Below, one piece after another: positions 34,390 through 44,247 of a stretch of 64,000 nucleotides of DNA. The position numbers and the translations under genes were made by a program. The first letter of the stretch is position 1, and each line of letters opens with the position of its first letter. Source of the stretch: Maricaulis sp. (GTDB lineage: Bacteria > Pseudomonadota > Alphaproteobacteria > Caulobacterales > Maricaulaceae); assembly GCF_030149515.1 (NCBI RefSeq), contig NZ_JASBRI010000001.1, forward strand, positions 124,001 through 188,000, written 5' to 3'. The notes below the pieces were generated by a model. That model was not told the origin of the DNA. It was given only the letters and a program-made list of their open reading frames with translations, and ran no database searches.

Positions 34390-35451
34390 ATGAAACTGCT
34401 GGTGACGGGAGGATACGGTTTTATCGGGTCAGCAGTGGTGCGGACTGCCATTTCCCGTGGCCATCGCGTCATCAATCTCGATGCGCTGACCTATGCCGCC
34501 AACCGGGCCAATCTGGCATCGGTCGAGACGTCGAACGCCTACACGTTCGTGCACGCCGATCTGGTCGATCGCGAGGCCGTGAACCAGGTCTTCGCCGACC
34601 ATGCGCCGGACGCGGTCATCCATCTGGCTGCGGAAACACATGTCGACCGTTCCATCGACGAGCCGGGCGTCTTCATCGAGACCAATGTCGAGGGTACTGC
34701 CAATCTTCTGGCGGCAGCCCGCAGGTTTCTCGCCGATGGCAATGCCGCCCGGGCGGAGAGGTTTCGTGTCCTGCACGTCTCGACGGATGAAGTATACGGC
34801 TCGCTGGAACCGGAAGATTCAGGCTTTACCGAAGACAATGCCTACCGCCCGAACTCCCCGTACGCGGCCTCCAAGGCGTCGGCCGACATGATGGTGCGCG
34901 CGTGGAACAAGACCTACGGCCTGCCCACTCTGATCTCGAACTGCTCGAACAATTACGGCCCCTTCCAGAACCCCGAAAAACTGATCCCCACGGTGACGCT
35001 CAATGCGCTGAGGGGCCGCGCGATACCGGTTTACGGCGACGGATCGAATGTGCGCGACTGGCTGCATGTCGACGATCATGCAGACGCCCTGTTCACGATC
35101 CTCGAACGCGGCCGGCTCGGCGAGACCTATAATGTCGGGGGCAATGCGGAACGCTCCAACATCGAACTGGTCCGGGCCATTTGCCGGGAAATGGACGCCC
35201 TGCTGCCGGACCGCGCTCCGCACGAGCGCCTGATCGAGTTTGTCACCGACCGGCCCGGTCACGATTTCCGCTATGCGATAAACGCCTCGAAACTGCACGG
35301 CGAGCTGGGCTGGTCTCCCTCCGCGTCCCTGGAGTCCGGGCTGGCACAAACCGTTCGCTGGTATCTGGAGAATGAGGTCTGGGTCGAGGCCTCGCTGGCG
35401 CGCCTGCCGGACGAGCAACGCCTGGCCAGGCGCGGGCTGGCAACACCATGA
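34390..35451 (+). CDS. rfbB: dTDP-glucose 4,6-dehydratase
   Basis: 353 residues: MKLLVTGGYGFIGSAVVR, then HLAAETHVDRSID, HVSTDEVYGSL and YAASKASAD (YxxxK) and NNYGPFQNPEKLIP, the standard RmlB landmarks. The start at 34390 corresponds to the normal N-terminus. It overlaps rfbD by the ATGA at 35448-35451. Confidence 0.97.
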   Translation: MKLLVTGGYGFIGSAVVRTAISRGHRVINLDALTYAANRANLASVETSNAYTFVHADLVDREAVNQVFADHAPDAVIHLAAETHVDRSIDEPGVFIETNVEGTANLLAAARRFLADGNAARAERFRVLHVSTDEVYGSLEPEDSGFTEDNAYRPNSPYAASKASADMMVRAWNKTYGLPTLISNCSNNYGPFQNPEKLIPTVTLNALRGRAIPVYGDGSNVRDWLHVDDHADALFTILERGRLGETYNVGGNAERSNIELVRAICREMDALLPDRAPHERLIEFVTDRPGHDFRYAINASKLHGELGWSPSASLESGLAQTVRWYLENEVWVEASLARLPDEQRLARRGLATP

Positions 35452-36353
35452 CCAAACCGGTCGTGATCATTGTCGGCCGGTCGGGTCAGCTGGCCCGGTC
35501 ACTGGCGCTTCGTGCGGCTGGCGAAGGCATCGATTGTCACAGTCTCGGACGCCCGGAATTCGACCTCGCCGCTCGCACCGACCGGGCAGTCCTGACGCGC
35601 GAATTCGATCGCGCCCGCGAAGCCGGGGCCGAACCGGTCCTTGTGAACACCGCCGCCTTCACCGACGTCTCGGGCGCCGAACGCGACCCCGATACCGCCC
35701 GCCGTCTCAATGCCGACGCCCCGGGCGAGCTTGCCCGGCTATGCACCGACTGTGGCGTCACGATGATTCATATCTCGACCGACTATGTGTTCTCCGGCCG
35801 CGCCGACCGCCCCTACAGGGAGAGCGACCGCGCCGCGCCGGCTACGGTCTATGGCCAGACCAAACTGAATGGCGAGAACCGGATCCGCGCAAGCCTGCAC
35901 GACCATGTGATCGTGCGGACCTCGGGCCTGTTCTCTCCGTTCGGGCACAATTTCCTGAAGACGATGGCACGCATGGCCGCCGAAGGCCGCTCGCCGCGCG
36001 TCGTCACCGACCAGATCAGCTGTCCGACAAGCGCGCTCGATCTTGCCGATGTCCTTCTGGCGATTGCACGCCGCGCCGGCACGCGGGACCTGGTGCGTGG
36101 CCTGTTCCACTATTGCGGCAACACTGCGATCACCTGGCACGGATTTGCCGAACGCATATTTGCGCATGTCGGCGGTCCGGCGGCCATACACCAAGTCGGG
36201 CAAACAACGTCGGCCGAATTCGATCCCGACACACCCCGCCCCGCCTATTCCGTGCTCGACTGCCGGGCCATCGCCGATGCCTACGGCCTCGAACGTCCAT
36301 CGTTCGAGGCCGCAATAGCCCGGGATCTGCGCGACTGGGCAAAGACCGGCTAG
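35448..36353 (+). CDS. rfbD: dTDP-4-dehydrorhamnose reductase
   Basis: 301 residues: the NAD(P)H loop VGRSGQLARSL, NTAAFTDVSGAERD, and HISTDYVFSGR with YGQTKLNGE (YxxxK). Final step to dTDP-L-rhamnose. Its TAG stop shares a CTAG with the stop of the convergent serralysin-like gene, so the two genes overlap tail to tail by 4 bp. Confidence 0.95.
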   Translation: MTKPVVIIVGRSGQLARSLALRAAGEGIDCHSLGRPEFDLAARTDRAVLTREFDRAREAGAEPVLVNTAAFTDVSGAERDPDTARRLNADAPGELARLCTDCGVTMIHISTDYVFSGRADRPYRESDRAAPATVYGQTKLNGENRIRASLHDHVIVRTSGLFSPFGHNFLKTMARMAAEGRSPRVVTDQISCPTSALDLADVLLAIARRAGTRDLVRGLFHYCGNTAITWHGFAERIFAHVGGPAAIHQVGQTTSAEFDPDTPRPAYSVLDCRAIADAYGLERPSFEAAIARDLRDWAKTG

Positions 36354-39300
36354 AGCCAGCCCTCTTCGACACTCGGCGGCATGTCGCCTTCATCGGCAAT
36401 GATCGCCATTTCGACCGGCGGCAAATGCGAGGCGCTGGCCGGAGCGTACGGCACCGCTGCGGCGGCCGGTCCATGGGCCGAACCGTCAGCATCGTGGGTC
36501 AGGTGCAGCCAGGTATCGCGGCCGTTCGAGGCGATGGCATCGTCCAGGACCACATCCCCGATACCATCCCCTACATCCGCCAACCCGAAGGCTGCCCGGT
36601 CTGCCGGATCGAGATGCGGGTAGACATGCCGGTGATCGTCATGCTTGCCGTGACCGTCAGTCAGATCCGTATGATCGTCGTCGCCGAGCCATTCCATGAC
36701 CGGCCGTCCGCCGGCCGGCCAGATCGCCGGAGACAGATCGAACGGCAATTCGATGTACACCGCATCGTTCGACACCAGGTCCTGGAGCGCGCCGGAGCCC
36801 AGAGGCCTCATCACCGGTGCATCGCTGCCGGCCATGGGAAGCGAAGCGATATCGACGGCCTCGCCCGACGTGTCCGGTCCGGCGTCGCCGAAGAAGTCCG
36901 GATAGTTGTCCAGCCCGTCATACTCAATGGTCTCCACACCGATCAGTTCCACGGCACCGTCCGGTGAGCCGGCCCGGTTATCCGTGACGACGGTATTGCC
37001 GGACCCGTTGGTCGTGACGGTGTAGTCGCCGGCCGAGCCGGAGAATACGGCCGTATCAGAACCGGTGCCGCCGACGAACACGTCATCGCCGCCGGAGGCG
37101 AAAAAGCGGTCATTGCCGCCATTTCCGGTCAGCCTGTTGTCGGCATCATTGCCGATCAGATTGTCGTCGCCGGACCCGCCGATACCGTTCTCGATCACCG
37201 TTCCGGCGGCAATGCCGACATTGCCGGTCAGGCCCAGAACGCTGGAATAGGCCTGCTCACGCAGATCCAGCGTCTGGTCGCTGCCCGAGCCGGAATAGTC
37301 GAGCGTGTCTGTTCCGCCTGCGTCGAAGATGGTGAAGGTCGTGGCGTTCGAGAAACCGTTATTGGCGTTGAAGATCGTATTTCCGGCATTGGAATTGAAC
37401 CCGTAGGTCGTATCGCCGGCACGGGTCGTGGTCGAGGCGCCGTACATCTCATGCGCCGCGATGATATCGGCGACCTGAAGACCGACCACGAAAGCGAGCG
37501 AGGCATCGACCTCCGTGTTCTCGTTCTGGGAGAAATAGGACATCACCGTCGCCTGCCAGGAATCGTTGAGATAGATATTCTCGATTCCGTAAGTCGCCGA
37601 TCCGTCATAGGGACCGGCATGCCCGAGGCCCAGCGCGTGGCCGATTTCGTGGATGTATGTCTGGAAGGAATAGGTATCCAGCGACGTGCCGTAGGTATCG
37701 AGCCATTCCGTCCCGACATTGACGCTTGCCGCGGTAATGAAACCGCCGGCCGTCGAGTCCGGTCCGGCAAAGGCACCTTCTTCCTCATCGTCGAAGGTAA
37801 TGTCCGCGGAACCGGACACTTCGCTGAAAATCAGCCCCGTAACATCCGACCACATTTCCAGGGCCGCGCGCGCCAGGGTCTGGCCTGCGGAGGTCAGGCC
37901 GGTGATATTCACAGTCATCGTGTCGCCGGAGGAGACATCCCACTGCAATCCGCCAAACCCTGTCTGCAGATAGTCGGCGATTTCCTGGTAGGACCAGTTC
38001 CGCAACGGATCGGTGTGGGAGACTTCCAGCGTGTACTCGCCGGTCCGCTCATCATCGCTACCGTCTTCCCAGGAATCCACTTCAATGTAGTAGACGCCGC
38101 TGGTTTCGGCGGTATAGCCCAGCCGTGAATCCCGGATACTCCCCAGGGAGATGTCGTCATTCTCGGCGATCAGATTGCCGGAGGCATCGTACAGACGGAT
38201 ATAGGGGTCTTCCACTTCCTCCGAGCCCGATCCGTAAAGATCGAACTGATAGCGCTGCCCGGCGGTCAGCTCGACCCTGATCCAGTCCTCGTCACCCGGC
38301 GTCTCAAGCTCGCCCACATAGGCCCCACCGGAGACCATGTGAATCTCGGTCGTGTCATTGTCGGGCACATCGCCGGCCTCGTCAGACACATTCGTCACGC
38401 TCACGTTCACGGTCTGGGAGGCGGTATTTGCCCCGTTCGAGGCCGTCACCGTGATGGTGTATACATTGTCCGCATCGGCATCGCCCGGCGCTTCGAAATC
38501 GGGTGTCGCGTTGAAGGATATCTCGCCGGTCTCGCTGTCGATGCTGAACAGGCCCGCATCCGCTCCGCCGATCGAATAGCTCAGCGTATCGTCGTTCGGG
38601 TCTTCCGCCAGAGCCACATAGGCCGAGGTCTGGCCTTCGGAGACAGACGATGTCGAGCCGGAGACGAAGCTCGGCGTGCCGGCGCTGGCCACATCATTCA
38701 CCGTAATGGAAACCGCCCGGCTGGACGTGTTGGACCCGTCACTGGCCTCGACGACGATCTCGTAGACGTTGTCCGAATCGGCATCGTCCGGATTTTCGAA
38801 GTCCGGCGGCGTGACGAAGCTGACTGCGCCGGTCGAGGAATCGATATCGAAGTGCGCCGCATCCGTGCCGGACAGGGCATAGGTCACCGTCTCGCCTTCG
38901 GGGTCGTCAGCGACCGCCGTATAGACCGTACCGGTCGTGCCTTCATCCACGGACGCAGACGATGCGGACGTGAATTCCGGCGCTTCGTCCTCGTCGGTCA
39001 CCGTGATTGAGACAGTCTGGTCGACCGATGCGCTGCCGTCCGAAGCCCGGATAGTGACTTCGTAGACATTGTCGCCATCTTCATCGCCGGGATTTTCGAA
39101 ATCGGGCGGCGTATTGAATGTCAGCTCGCCCGTCGATGAATTGATCGAAAACAGGCTCGAATCGGCACCGCCGACAATGGAGAAGGTGAGGCTGTCGCCA
39201 TCGGGATCGTCCGCTGTGGCCGTGTAGACGGTGCCGGTCGTGTTTTCCGGGACACTGGCACTACTGCCCGACGTGAAGGACGGCGCCTCGTTCGGGTCGG

Positions 39301-39751
39301 GCGGCGGCGTGGTCGGGGGGGGCGGGCTGGAACCGCCACCTCCGCCACCTCCGCCGGCGGCCGCCCCCAGAAGGGCGGCGCCGCCGAGCAGACCGAGCGC
39401 TGCACCGCCCCCGCCGGCGCCCGCCGCCGCGCCTGCTACGGCAAAGTCGGCCGCGGCGATCGCCGGGTCCGCGAGATAGACATATCCATCCACAATCGCG
39501 ACATCGGCGGCTTCGAAAACCAGCGTGCGTCCGTCGGTCAGCGTGATCCGCACCGATCCGTCGGCGAGGCGTTCGATTTCCGACACATTGGGAAGTTCGG
39601 CGGCCGCGCTGTAGCCGTCCGGAACACCGCCCTCGCCACTTTGGGCACGGGCCCCGCCGGCCATTATGGCCGCACCGCCCGTTGCCAGCGCAACAGCAGA
39701 AAACGTCTTGCCGCGCAGATTGCGCCGGCGGGCATCGGTGTTCGTGCTCAT
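36350..39751 (-). CDS. Large cadherin-repeat serralysin-like metalloprotease, predicted type I secretion substrate
   Basis: 1133 residues from MSTNTDARRRN. In order: a basic N-terminus with a hydrophobic stretch ending GGARA (1-36); a short SVRITLTDGRTLVFE module as in the N-terminal retention regions of T1SS adhesins; Gly/Ala-rich and Pro-rich linkers (96-153); three cadherin-like repeats of about 100 residues (157-253, 257-353, 359-456); a PPC-type beta domain (465-580); a serralysin-type protease with zinc site HEIGHALGLGH at 701-711 and Met-turn VMSYFS at 736-741; RTX calcium repeats (857-900); and a 170-residue His/Asp-rich tail. It is the last gene of an operon for a type I exporter, which probably secretes it. 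Serralysins usually lack an N-terminal signal, so this layout is odd. Confidence 0.88.
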   Translation of the reverse strand: MSTNTDARRRNLRGKTFSAVALATGGAAIMAGGARAQSGEGGVPDGYSAAAELPNVSEIERLADGSVRITLTDGRTLVFEAADVAIVDGYVYLADPAIAAADFAVAGAAAGAGGGGAALGLLGGAALLGAAAGGGGGGGGSSPPPPTTPPPDPNEAPSFTSGSSASVPENTTGTVYTATADDPDGDSLTFSIVGGADSSLFSINSSTGELTFNTPPDFENPGDEDGDNVYEVTIRASDGSASVDQTVSITVTDEDEAPEFTSASSASVDEGTTGTVYTAVADDPEGETVTYALSGTDAAHFDIDSSTGAVSFVTPPDFENPDDADSDNVYEIVVEASDGSNTSSRAVSITVNDVASAGTPSFVSGSTSSVSEGQTSAYVALAEDPNDDTLSYSIGGADAGLFSIDSETGEISFNATPDFEAPGDADADNVYTITVTASNGANTASQTVNVSVTNVSDEAGDVPDNDTTEIHMVSGGAYVGELETPGDEDWIRVELTAGQRYQFDLYGSGSEEVEDPYIRLYDASGNLIAENDDISLGSIRDSRLGYTAETSGVYYIEVDSWEDGSDDERTGEYTLEVSHTDPLRNWSYQEIADYLQTGFGGLQWDVSSGDTMTVNITGLTSAGQTLARAALEMWSDVTGLIFSEVSGSADITFDDEEEGAFAGPDSTAGGFITAASVNVGTEWLDTYGTSLDTYSFQTYIHEIGHALGLGHAGPYDGSATYGIENIYLNDSWQATVMSYFSQNENTEVDASLAFVVGLQVADIIAAHEMYGASTTTRAGDTTYGFNSNAGNTIFNANNGFSNATTFTIFDAGGTDTLDYSGSGSDQTLDLREQAYSSVLGLTGNVGIAAGTVIENGIGGSGDDNLIGNDADNRLTGNGGNDRFFASGGDDVFVGGTGSDTAVFSGSAGDYTVTTNGSGNTVVTDNRAGSPDGAVELIGVETIEYDGLDNYPDFFGDAGPDTSGEAVDIASLPMAGSDAPVMRPLGSGALQDLVSNDAVYIELPFDLSPAIWPAGGRPVMEWLGDDDHTDLTDGHGKHDDHRHVYPHLDPADRAAFGLADVGDGIGDVVLDDAIASNGRDTWLHLTHDADGSAHGPAAAAVPYAPASASHLPPVEMAIIADEGDMPPSVEEGWL

Positions 39752-39752
39752 G

Positions 39753-41093
39753 TCACTCCCCTTCCATTCCCGGAGCGGACTCACGGCCAAGACGTCCGTC
39801 CACACCCGGCATGCGCCCGGTCAGGCGCAGCAATTCCAGTTTCTGCCGCAACAGTTCATAGCGCGCCGATATGACGTCGACCTGGGCCTGTTCGAAATCC
39901 AGCCGCGCATCGACAAGATCGGGCAGCGTACCCAAGCCGTATTCGAACTCGCCGGCAATGGCGTCGAAATACTCCGCCTGGCTTCGTGCGACGGCTTCGC
40001 GCCTGACCAGCTGTGCCTCAAGGGATATAGCGCGGCGGAAAGCGATTTCCGCCCGTTCCCGCAATTCCCGTTGTACGGCGCGCAATCCGCTTTCCTCCAG
40101 CGCCAGGCGCGCCGCAGCCCGGTCCCGCCGGGCGCCGAGCGCATTGCCGGCATAGAGGGGAACCGAAACATCGACACCGATACGGTCGCGGCCCTCCCAG
40201 TCTTCCCGCTGGTCGTCGTACACATAGGATACGATACCCACGGCCTCGATGACAGGCAGACGGCTCCGGCGTTCCCGGTCTAGACGGGCTTCCAGGCTGC
40301 GGATCGCACTCAGGCGGGCCGACACCTGCGGATTGTCGGCGAGCGCATCGCCAACCGCCGCGTCCAGCGTGTCCAGCCCGGCGAGGGCCGCGTCCAGATC
40401 CGCCGCAACCGCCTCGCCGGCGCACAACGTGTCCGCCGGGCGGCCCGTATATTCCCGGATCCGGGTTGCCGCGCGCTCCGCACCGAAGTGCAGGTCCATC
40501 GCATCGGCCTGCGCACCGGCCAGTTGCGCCTCGATCTGTGCCCGGTCCGCCCGGGTGGCTCCGCCCCGGCTCAACAGATCTGTCACGGCATCGCGCTGCC
40601 GGGCGAAATAGTCGCGCCGCTCCGCAATCACCTCGAGCACCGCCAGCGTTTCCAGCCGCGTGAGATAGGCCTGTGCGAGCGTGTATGCGGCATCGGTGCG
40701 TTGCGACGCGATTTCGTGCCCACGCTGGTCGACCGTGTTCTCGGCCGCCGTCTCGGCCAGCCGGGCATCGCCAAAGTCAAAGAGGCGCTGGGAAACCTGC
40801 AGACCGACCTGGTTTTCCAGCCGGTTGCTGGTCAGGCCATTGTCACCGCTTGCCGTGCGTCCGAATGTCGAAACCTGGGGCCGGCGCAAGGCCCGCACTT
40901 CGCGACGTTCGGCCTCTGCCTCGTCGAGCCGCGCCTCGGCTGCAGCTACTTCCGGCGCCCGCAGGGCGGAAAGACGCATGGCCTCCGCAAACCCGAGACA
41001 AGCCGGATCCGTCTGCGCAAAGGCCGGACTGCCAGTCGCAATACAGACGGCGGCGGCAACGCCCAGAACGCGATATCCAGCTCCCATGAACAC
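39753..41093 (-). CDS. TolC-family outer-membrane factor of the type I secretion system
   Basis: 446 residues with a Sec signal (cleavage after AFA, residue 26) and two TolC repeats rich in long Ala/Glu/Arg helices (AAEARLDEAEAERREV, DLVDARLDFEQAQVD). Forms the outer-membrane tunnel for the ABC/HlyD pair upstream. The protein starts MFMGAGYR; the second Met is also possible. One base separates its stop from the ATG of the protease gene, and three bases from the HlyD gene, so translation of the operon is coupled. Confidence 0.92.
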   Translation of the reverse strand: MFMGAGYRVLGVAAAVCIATGSPAFAQTDPACLGFAEAMRLSALRAPEVAAAEARLDEAEAERREVRALRRPQVSTFGRTASGDNGLTSNRLENQVGLQVSQRLFDFGDARLAETAAENTVDQRGHEIASQRTDAAYTLAQAYLTRLETLAVLEVIAERRDYFARQRDAVTDLLSRGGATRADRAQIEAQLAGAQADAMDLHFGAERAATRIREYTGRPADTLCAGEAVAADLDAALAGLDTLDAAVGDALADNPQVSARLSAIRSLEARLDRERRSRLPVIEAVGIVSYVYDDQREDWEGRDRIGVDVSVPLYAGNALGARRDRAAARLALEESGLRAVQRELRERAEIAFRRAISLEAQLVRREAVARSQAEYFDAIAGEFEYGLGTLPDLVDARLDFEQAQVDVISARYELLRQKLELLRLTGRMPGVDGRLGRESAPGMEGE

Positions 41094-41096
41094 GCC

Positions 41097-42410
41097 TCAA
41101 CCGGTTCGAGCGCCGCGAAACAGCGACTCGCTGATCGGTTCGAACAGATAGTCCAGCGTGGTCCTGTGCGAGCCCGAAAAGATGAACACCTCCACCGGCA
41201 TGCCCGGTGTGACATCGAGGCCGGCCAGACGTTCCGCTTCTTCAGCCGGAATGCGCACCCGAACCTCGTAGTACGGCGCACCGGTGACCTGATCCGTCTT
41301 GAGGTCCGCCGACACCGACACCACTTCGCCATCCAGCCGCGGTGTCGTCCAGCTCTTGTACGCGGTCATCCGTGTACGCACGGCTTGCCCCTCATAGACC
41401 GCTGCCCGGTCTGCGGGCTGAATGCGCACCGACGCGGTCAATTCCCCGGCGTCGGGCACGATCTCCAAAATCGGCTCACCCGGACGGACCACGCCGCCTT
41501 CGGTCGCAAAGCGCAGATTGAGCACTTCGCCCGATTGCGGAGCATGGATCACCGAACGGTTGAGCACGTCCTGGGCGGCGTTGAACCGTTCCTGGGCCTG
41601 CGCCAGACGGGTCCGCACTTCAAGCTGATCCGCCGAGATCTGGCGGAAAAAGGCGGCCTCCACCTGCTCGATCTGACCATCCAGGTCGCGCTCCAGCGTG
41701 GCCGCGTCTTCCACTTCGGTGCGAAGCCGGCCGATATCCGCCTCCAGCGCAGCCACCTCCCGCTCCAGTTCACGCAATTCGTCCAGCCGCGCCATCTGCC
41801 GCTCATAGCGTTCCCGCAGCAGCGACAGCTGGTCTTCTGCCGCGGCGAGGGCACGCTCGGTGACCACGATTTGCTGGGTGCGCAGGCGCTGCGACGACCG
41901 GGCCCCGTCGCGCCGCGCGATCAGTACCGAAGTATCGGCCTCAAACGCCTGTCTTTGCTGCTCGAAGAGGTCGCGCTGCCGCGCCACGATATCGGCCCGT
42001 TCGGACGCACCGAGATCAAACGCGTCGAGCGCGGAGAAATCCGGAGCTTCCGCACCGCCACGCAGGGCATCAAGCCGCACCAGCGAGCCGGTCAGCGAGG
42101 CAATTTCCTGCAACACCTCGTCGCGCGCCGCCTGCGAAGCCGTTTCCTGCAGGCTCAACAGGGGCTGGCCGGCCTCGACGCGGTCGCCGTCGCGAACCAT
42201 GAGGTCCTGGATGATCCCCCCTTCCAGGTGCTGTACCACCTGGCGGTCGTTTTCGACCACGATCTGCCCGGCCGCGGGCACACCTTCAGCCAGTGGCGCC
42301 AGCCCGGCCCAGGCCAGGAAACCGCCGAGACCGATTGCGCAGGCCACCGCCGCATGCCTGACAAACGGGTCGCGCAACGGTCCGCGGGGAAGATCCGTGC
42401 CTGCCGTCAT
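41097..42410 (-). CDS. HlyD/PrtE-type membrane fusion protein
   Basis: 437 residues: one N-terminal membrane helix (about 19-37), a lipoyl half-domain with VVQHLEGGIIQDLMVRDGD, a long coiled-coil hairpin (about 95-280) and the second lipoyl/beta-barrel half with VIHAPQSGEVLNL. GGIIQ in this place is typical of the HlyD family that works with PrtD-like ATPases. It bridges the ABC exporter to the TolC protein. ATGA overlap with the ATPase gene upstream. Confidence 0.93.
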   Translation of the reverse strand: MTAGTDLPRGPLRDPFVRHAAVACAIGLGGFLAWAGLAPLAEGVPAAGQIVVENDRQVVQHLEGGIIQDLMVRDGDRVEAGQPLLSLQETASQAARDEVLQEIASLTGSLVRLDALRGGAEAPDFSALDAFDLGASERADIVARQRDLFEQQRQAFEADTSVLIARRDGARSSQRLRTQQIVVTERALAAAEDQLSLLRERYERQMARLDELRELEREVAALEADIGRLRTEVEDAATLERDLDGQIEQVEAAFFRQISADQLEVRTRLAQAQERFNAAQDVLNRSVIHAPQSGEVLNLRFATEGGVVRPGEPILEIVPDAGELTASVRIQPADRAAVYEGQAVRTRMTAYKSWTTPRLDGEVVSVSADLKTDQVTGAPYYEVRVRIPAEEAERLAGLDVTPGMPVEVFIFSGSHRTTLDYLFEPISESLFRGARTG

Positions 42411-44110
42411 CCCGCCGCTCCCCGGCCGGCTGGAGGGGCTGAACTGCCGGGTCCGGTCGCCAGTTTGATAAATTGATCCGACGGAGCGGCCATCACATCA
42501 CCGTTCCGCACCAGGAGCACCGTCCTGGCGCGCTCGATCAGACGCCGGTCATGGGTCGCGGCCAGGACGATGGTGTCCGATTCCGCCGACCTGGCGAGAG
42601 CCTGGATCAGGCGCGGCGCTGCGGCGGAGTCGAGATTGGCTGTGGGCTCGTCGAGCAACAGGAGGGTCGGCGTTCCGAACATAGCTCTTGCCAAACCGAT
42701 CAGCTGACGCTGTCCGGCGGACACATGCACGCCGCCCGGACCGACACGTGTATCGTAGCCGTCTGGCAGGGACAGGATCACTTCGTGCGCCCCTGCCGTC
42801 CTGGCCGCCGCTATGACGGCCTCCGGATCGTCGTCCTTCAGCCGGGCAATATTCTCGGCGACGGAGGCAGGCAGTAGTTCGACATCCTGGGGCACATAGC
42901 CGATATGCTGTCCACGATCGGCAGACATCCATTCATGCAGGTTTCGCCCGCCCAGGCGCACACTGCCCGACCCCGGAGACCAGGCCCCGGACAGGGTCTG
43001 GAGCAGCGTCGTCTTGCCCGCGCCATTGGCTCCGGCAATGGCGACGAGCTGGCCGCCGCATACCGACCAGGAGAACGGCCGGATCAGTGGTTCCTCGCCA
43101 CCCGGCACCACGACCGAGACCCGGTCCATCGCAAGCTCCGGCGCGGGCTTCGGCAAGGGGGTGAAAGCGGTATCGTCGGCGATCCCGTCCAGGCGCTCGC
43201 GCAGTTGGATCCAGGCCGACCAGGCCAGGACCGAACTGCGCCAGCCGCCGACGATCTGGTCGATGGGGCCGAGTGTGCGCGCCAGAATGATCGATGCGGC
43301 GACGATCGCACCGGGCGAAATTTGCTGGCTCAGCGCCAAAGCCGCACCAACGCCAAGCACGAAGATCTGCAGGACCTGGCGCGAAGAACGGGAAATGGCG
43401 GTGAACTTGCCGTCCGACTTGGCCGCATCCATCGACAGGCTCCGGCCTATCCGCTGCTGCACCTTCCAGCGCTGATAGGCCGCCGGAACCAGGCCCATCG
43501 CCGCCATTGCCGAGCGTTGCCGTTCCAGGCCGCCCGCAAATTCCGACGCCTGGCCGAGCGCCGCCTGCGAAACCTGGGAGGACTGGCGCGTGGTCAGCTC
43601 GGCCGCGACGGCCACACCGAACACGATGATGCCGCCCGCCAGCCCCAGCGCGCCCAGCAGCGGATGGATCAGGAACAGGACAATCAGAAAGAGCGGGGTG
43701 AAGGGAAGATCGATGAAGGGAAGCGGCGACCCGTTTTGGAGCGCTGTCTGAATGCGCCCGACGGCGCCAAGATCCCTGCCCAGCGAAGGCACAGCCGATG
43801 TGTCATGCTCGAACCGGGCAAAGATCTTCGGGCACAGCAGCGCCTCGATTTCCTCGCCTGCCAGCGCGCAGACGCGGCGACGGCCGGCCTCTGCCGCACC
43901 GTATACACCCAGCAGGAAGACCGCGAGTACCGTCAGCCAGATAAGTGTGTCGTGCGAGCCCGACGACAGGACACGATCATAGACCTGCAGCATGTAAAGC
44001 GGCGCCACCAGGAGAAGCAGGCTGGAGGCGAGTGAAAACCCGGCCAGCGTCACCAGATAAGGCCGCAGCCGCCGTCTCGCCTGCAGGGTCAGGGGTGTCT
44101 GCATACTCAC
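42407..44110 (-). CDS. Type I secretion ABC transporter ATPase/permease (PrtD type)
   Basis: 567 residues. A six-helix membrane domain (1-300) with the PrtD-like start ASSLLLLVAPLYMLQVYDRV and PFIDLPFTPLF, then an ATPase domain with Walker A GANGAGKTT at 360-368, signature VSAGQRQ at 463-469 (Ala in place of the usual Gly) and Walker B LLLLDEP. No N-terminal C39 peptidase-like domain, which is typical of protease/lipase exporters. First gene of the ABC-HlyD-TolC-protease operon, with a 137-bp upstream gap for its promoter. Confidence 0.94.
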   Translation of the reverse strand: MSMQTPLTLQARRRLRPYLVTLAGFSLASSLLLLVAPLYMLQVYDRVLSSGSHDTLIWLTVLAVFLLGVYGAAEAGRRRVCALAGEEIEALLCPKIFARFEHDTSAVPSLGRDLGAVGRIQTALQNGSPLPFIDLPFTPLFLIVLFLIHPLLGALGLAGGIIVFGVAVAAELTTRQSSQVSQAALGQASEFAGGLERQRSAMAAMGLVPAAYQRWKVQQRIGRSLSMDAAKSDGKFTAISRSSRQVLQIFVLGVGAALALSQQISPGAIVAASIILARTLGPIDQIVGGWRSSVLAWSAWIQLRERLDGIADDTAFTPLPKPAPELAMDRVSVVVPGGEEPLIRPFSWSVCGGQLVAIAGANGAGKTTLLQTLSGAWSPGSGSVRLGGRNLHEWMSADRGQHIGYVPQDVELLPASVAENIARLKDDDPEAVIAAARTAGAHEVILSLPDGYDTRVGPGGVHVSAGQRQLIGLARAMFGTPTLLLLDEPTANLDSAAAPRLIQALARSAESDTIVLAATHDRRLIERARTVLLVRNGDVMAAPSDQFIKLATGPGSSAPPAGRGAAG

Positions 44111-44247
44111 TCCAGCCCGCCGGCTCTCCGCCGCGCGTGCCTCCGGTTCGAGATCGTTGCGGCCCGGCAGTACATAGGCCTCCGGCTCCCGGGAAACATA
44201 GCTGCGAGCTGGGCCATCGACCAGAGCGTTCCGCCGGATTGTGCGAT

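Noticed and set aside
40488..42476. 662-codon plus-strand frame opposite TolC and HlyD genes
   Set aside because: Antisense shadow of two well-identified genes.
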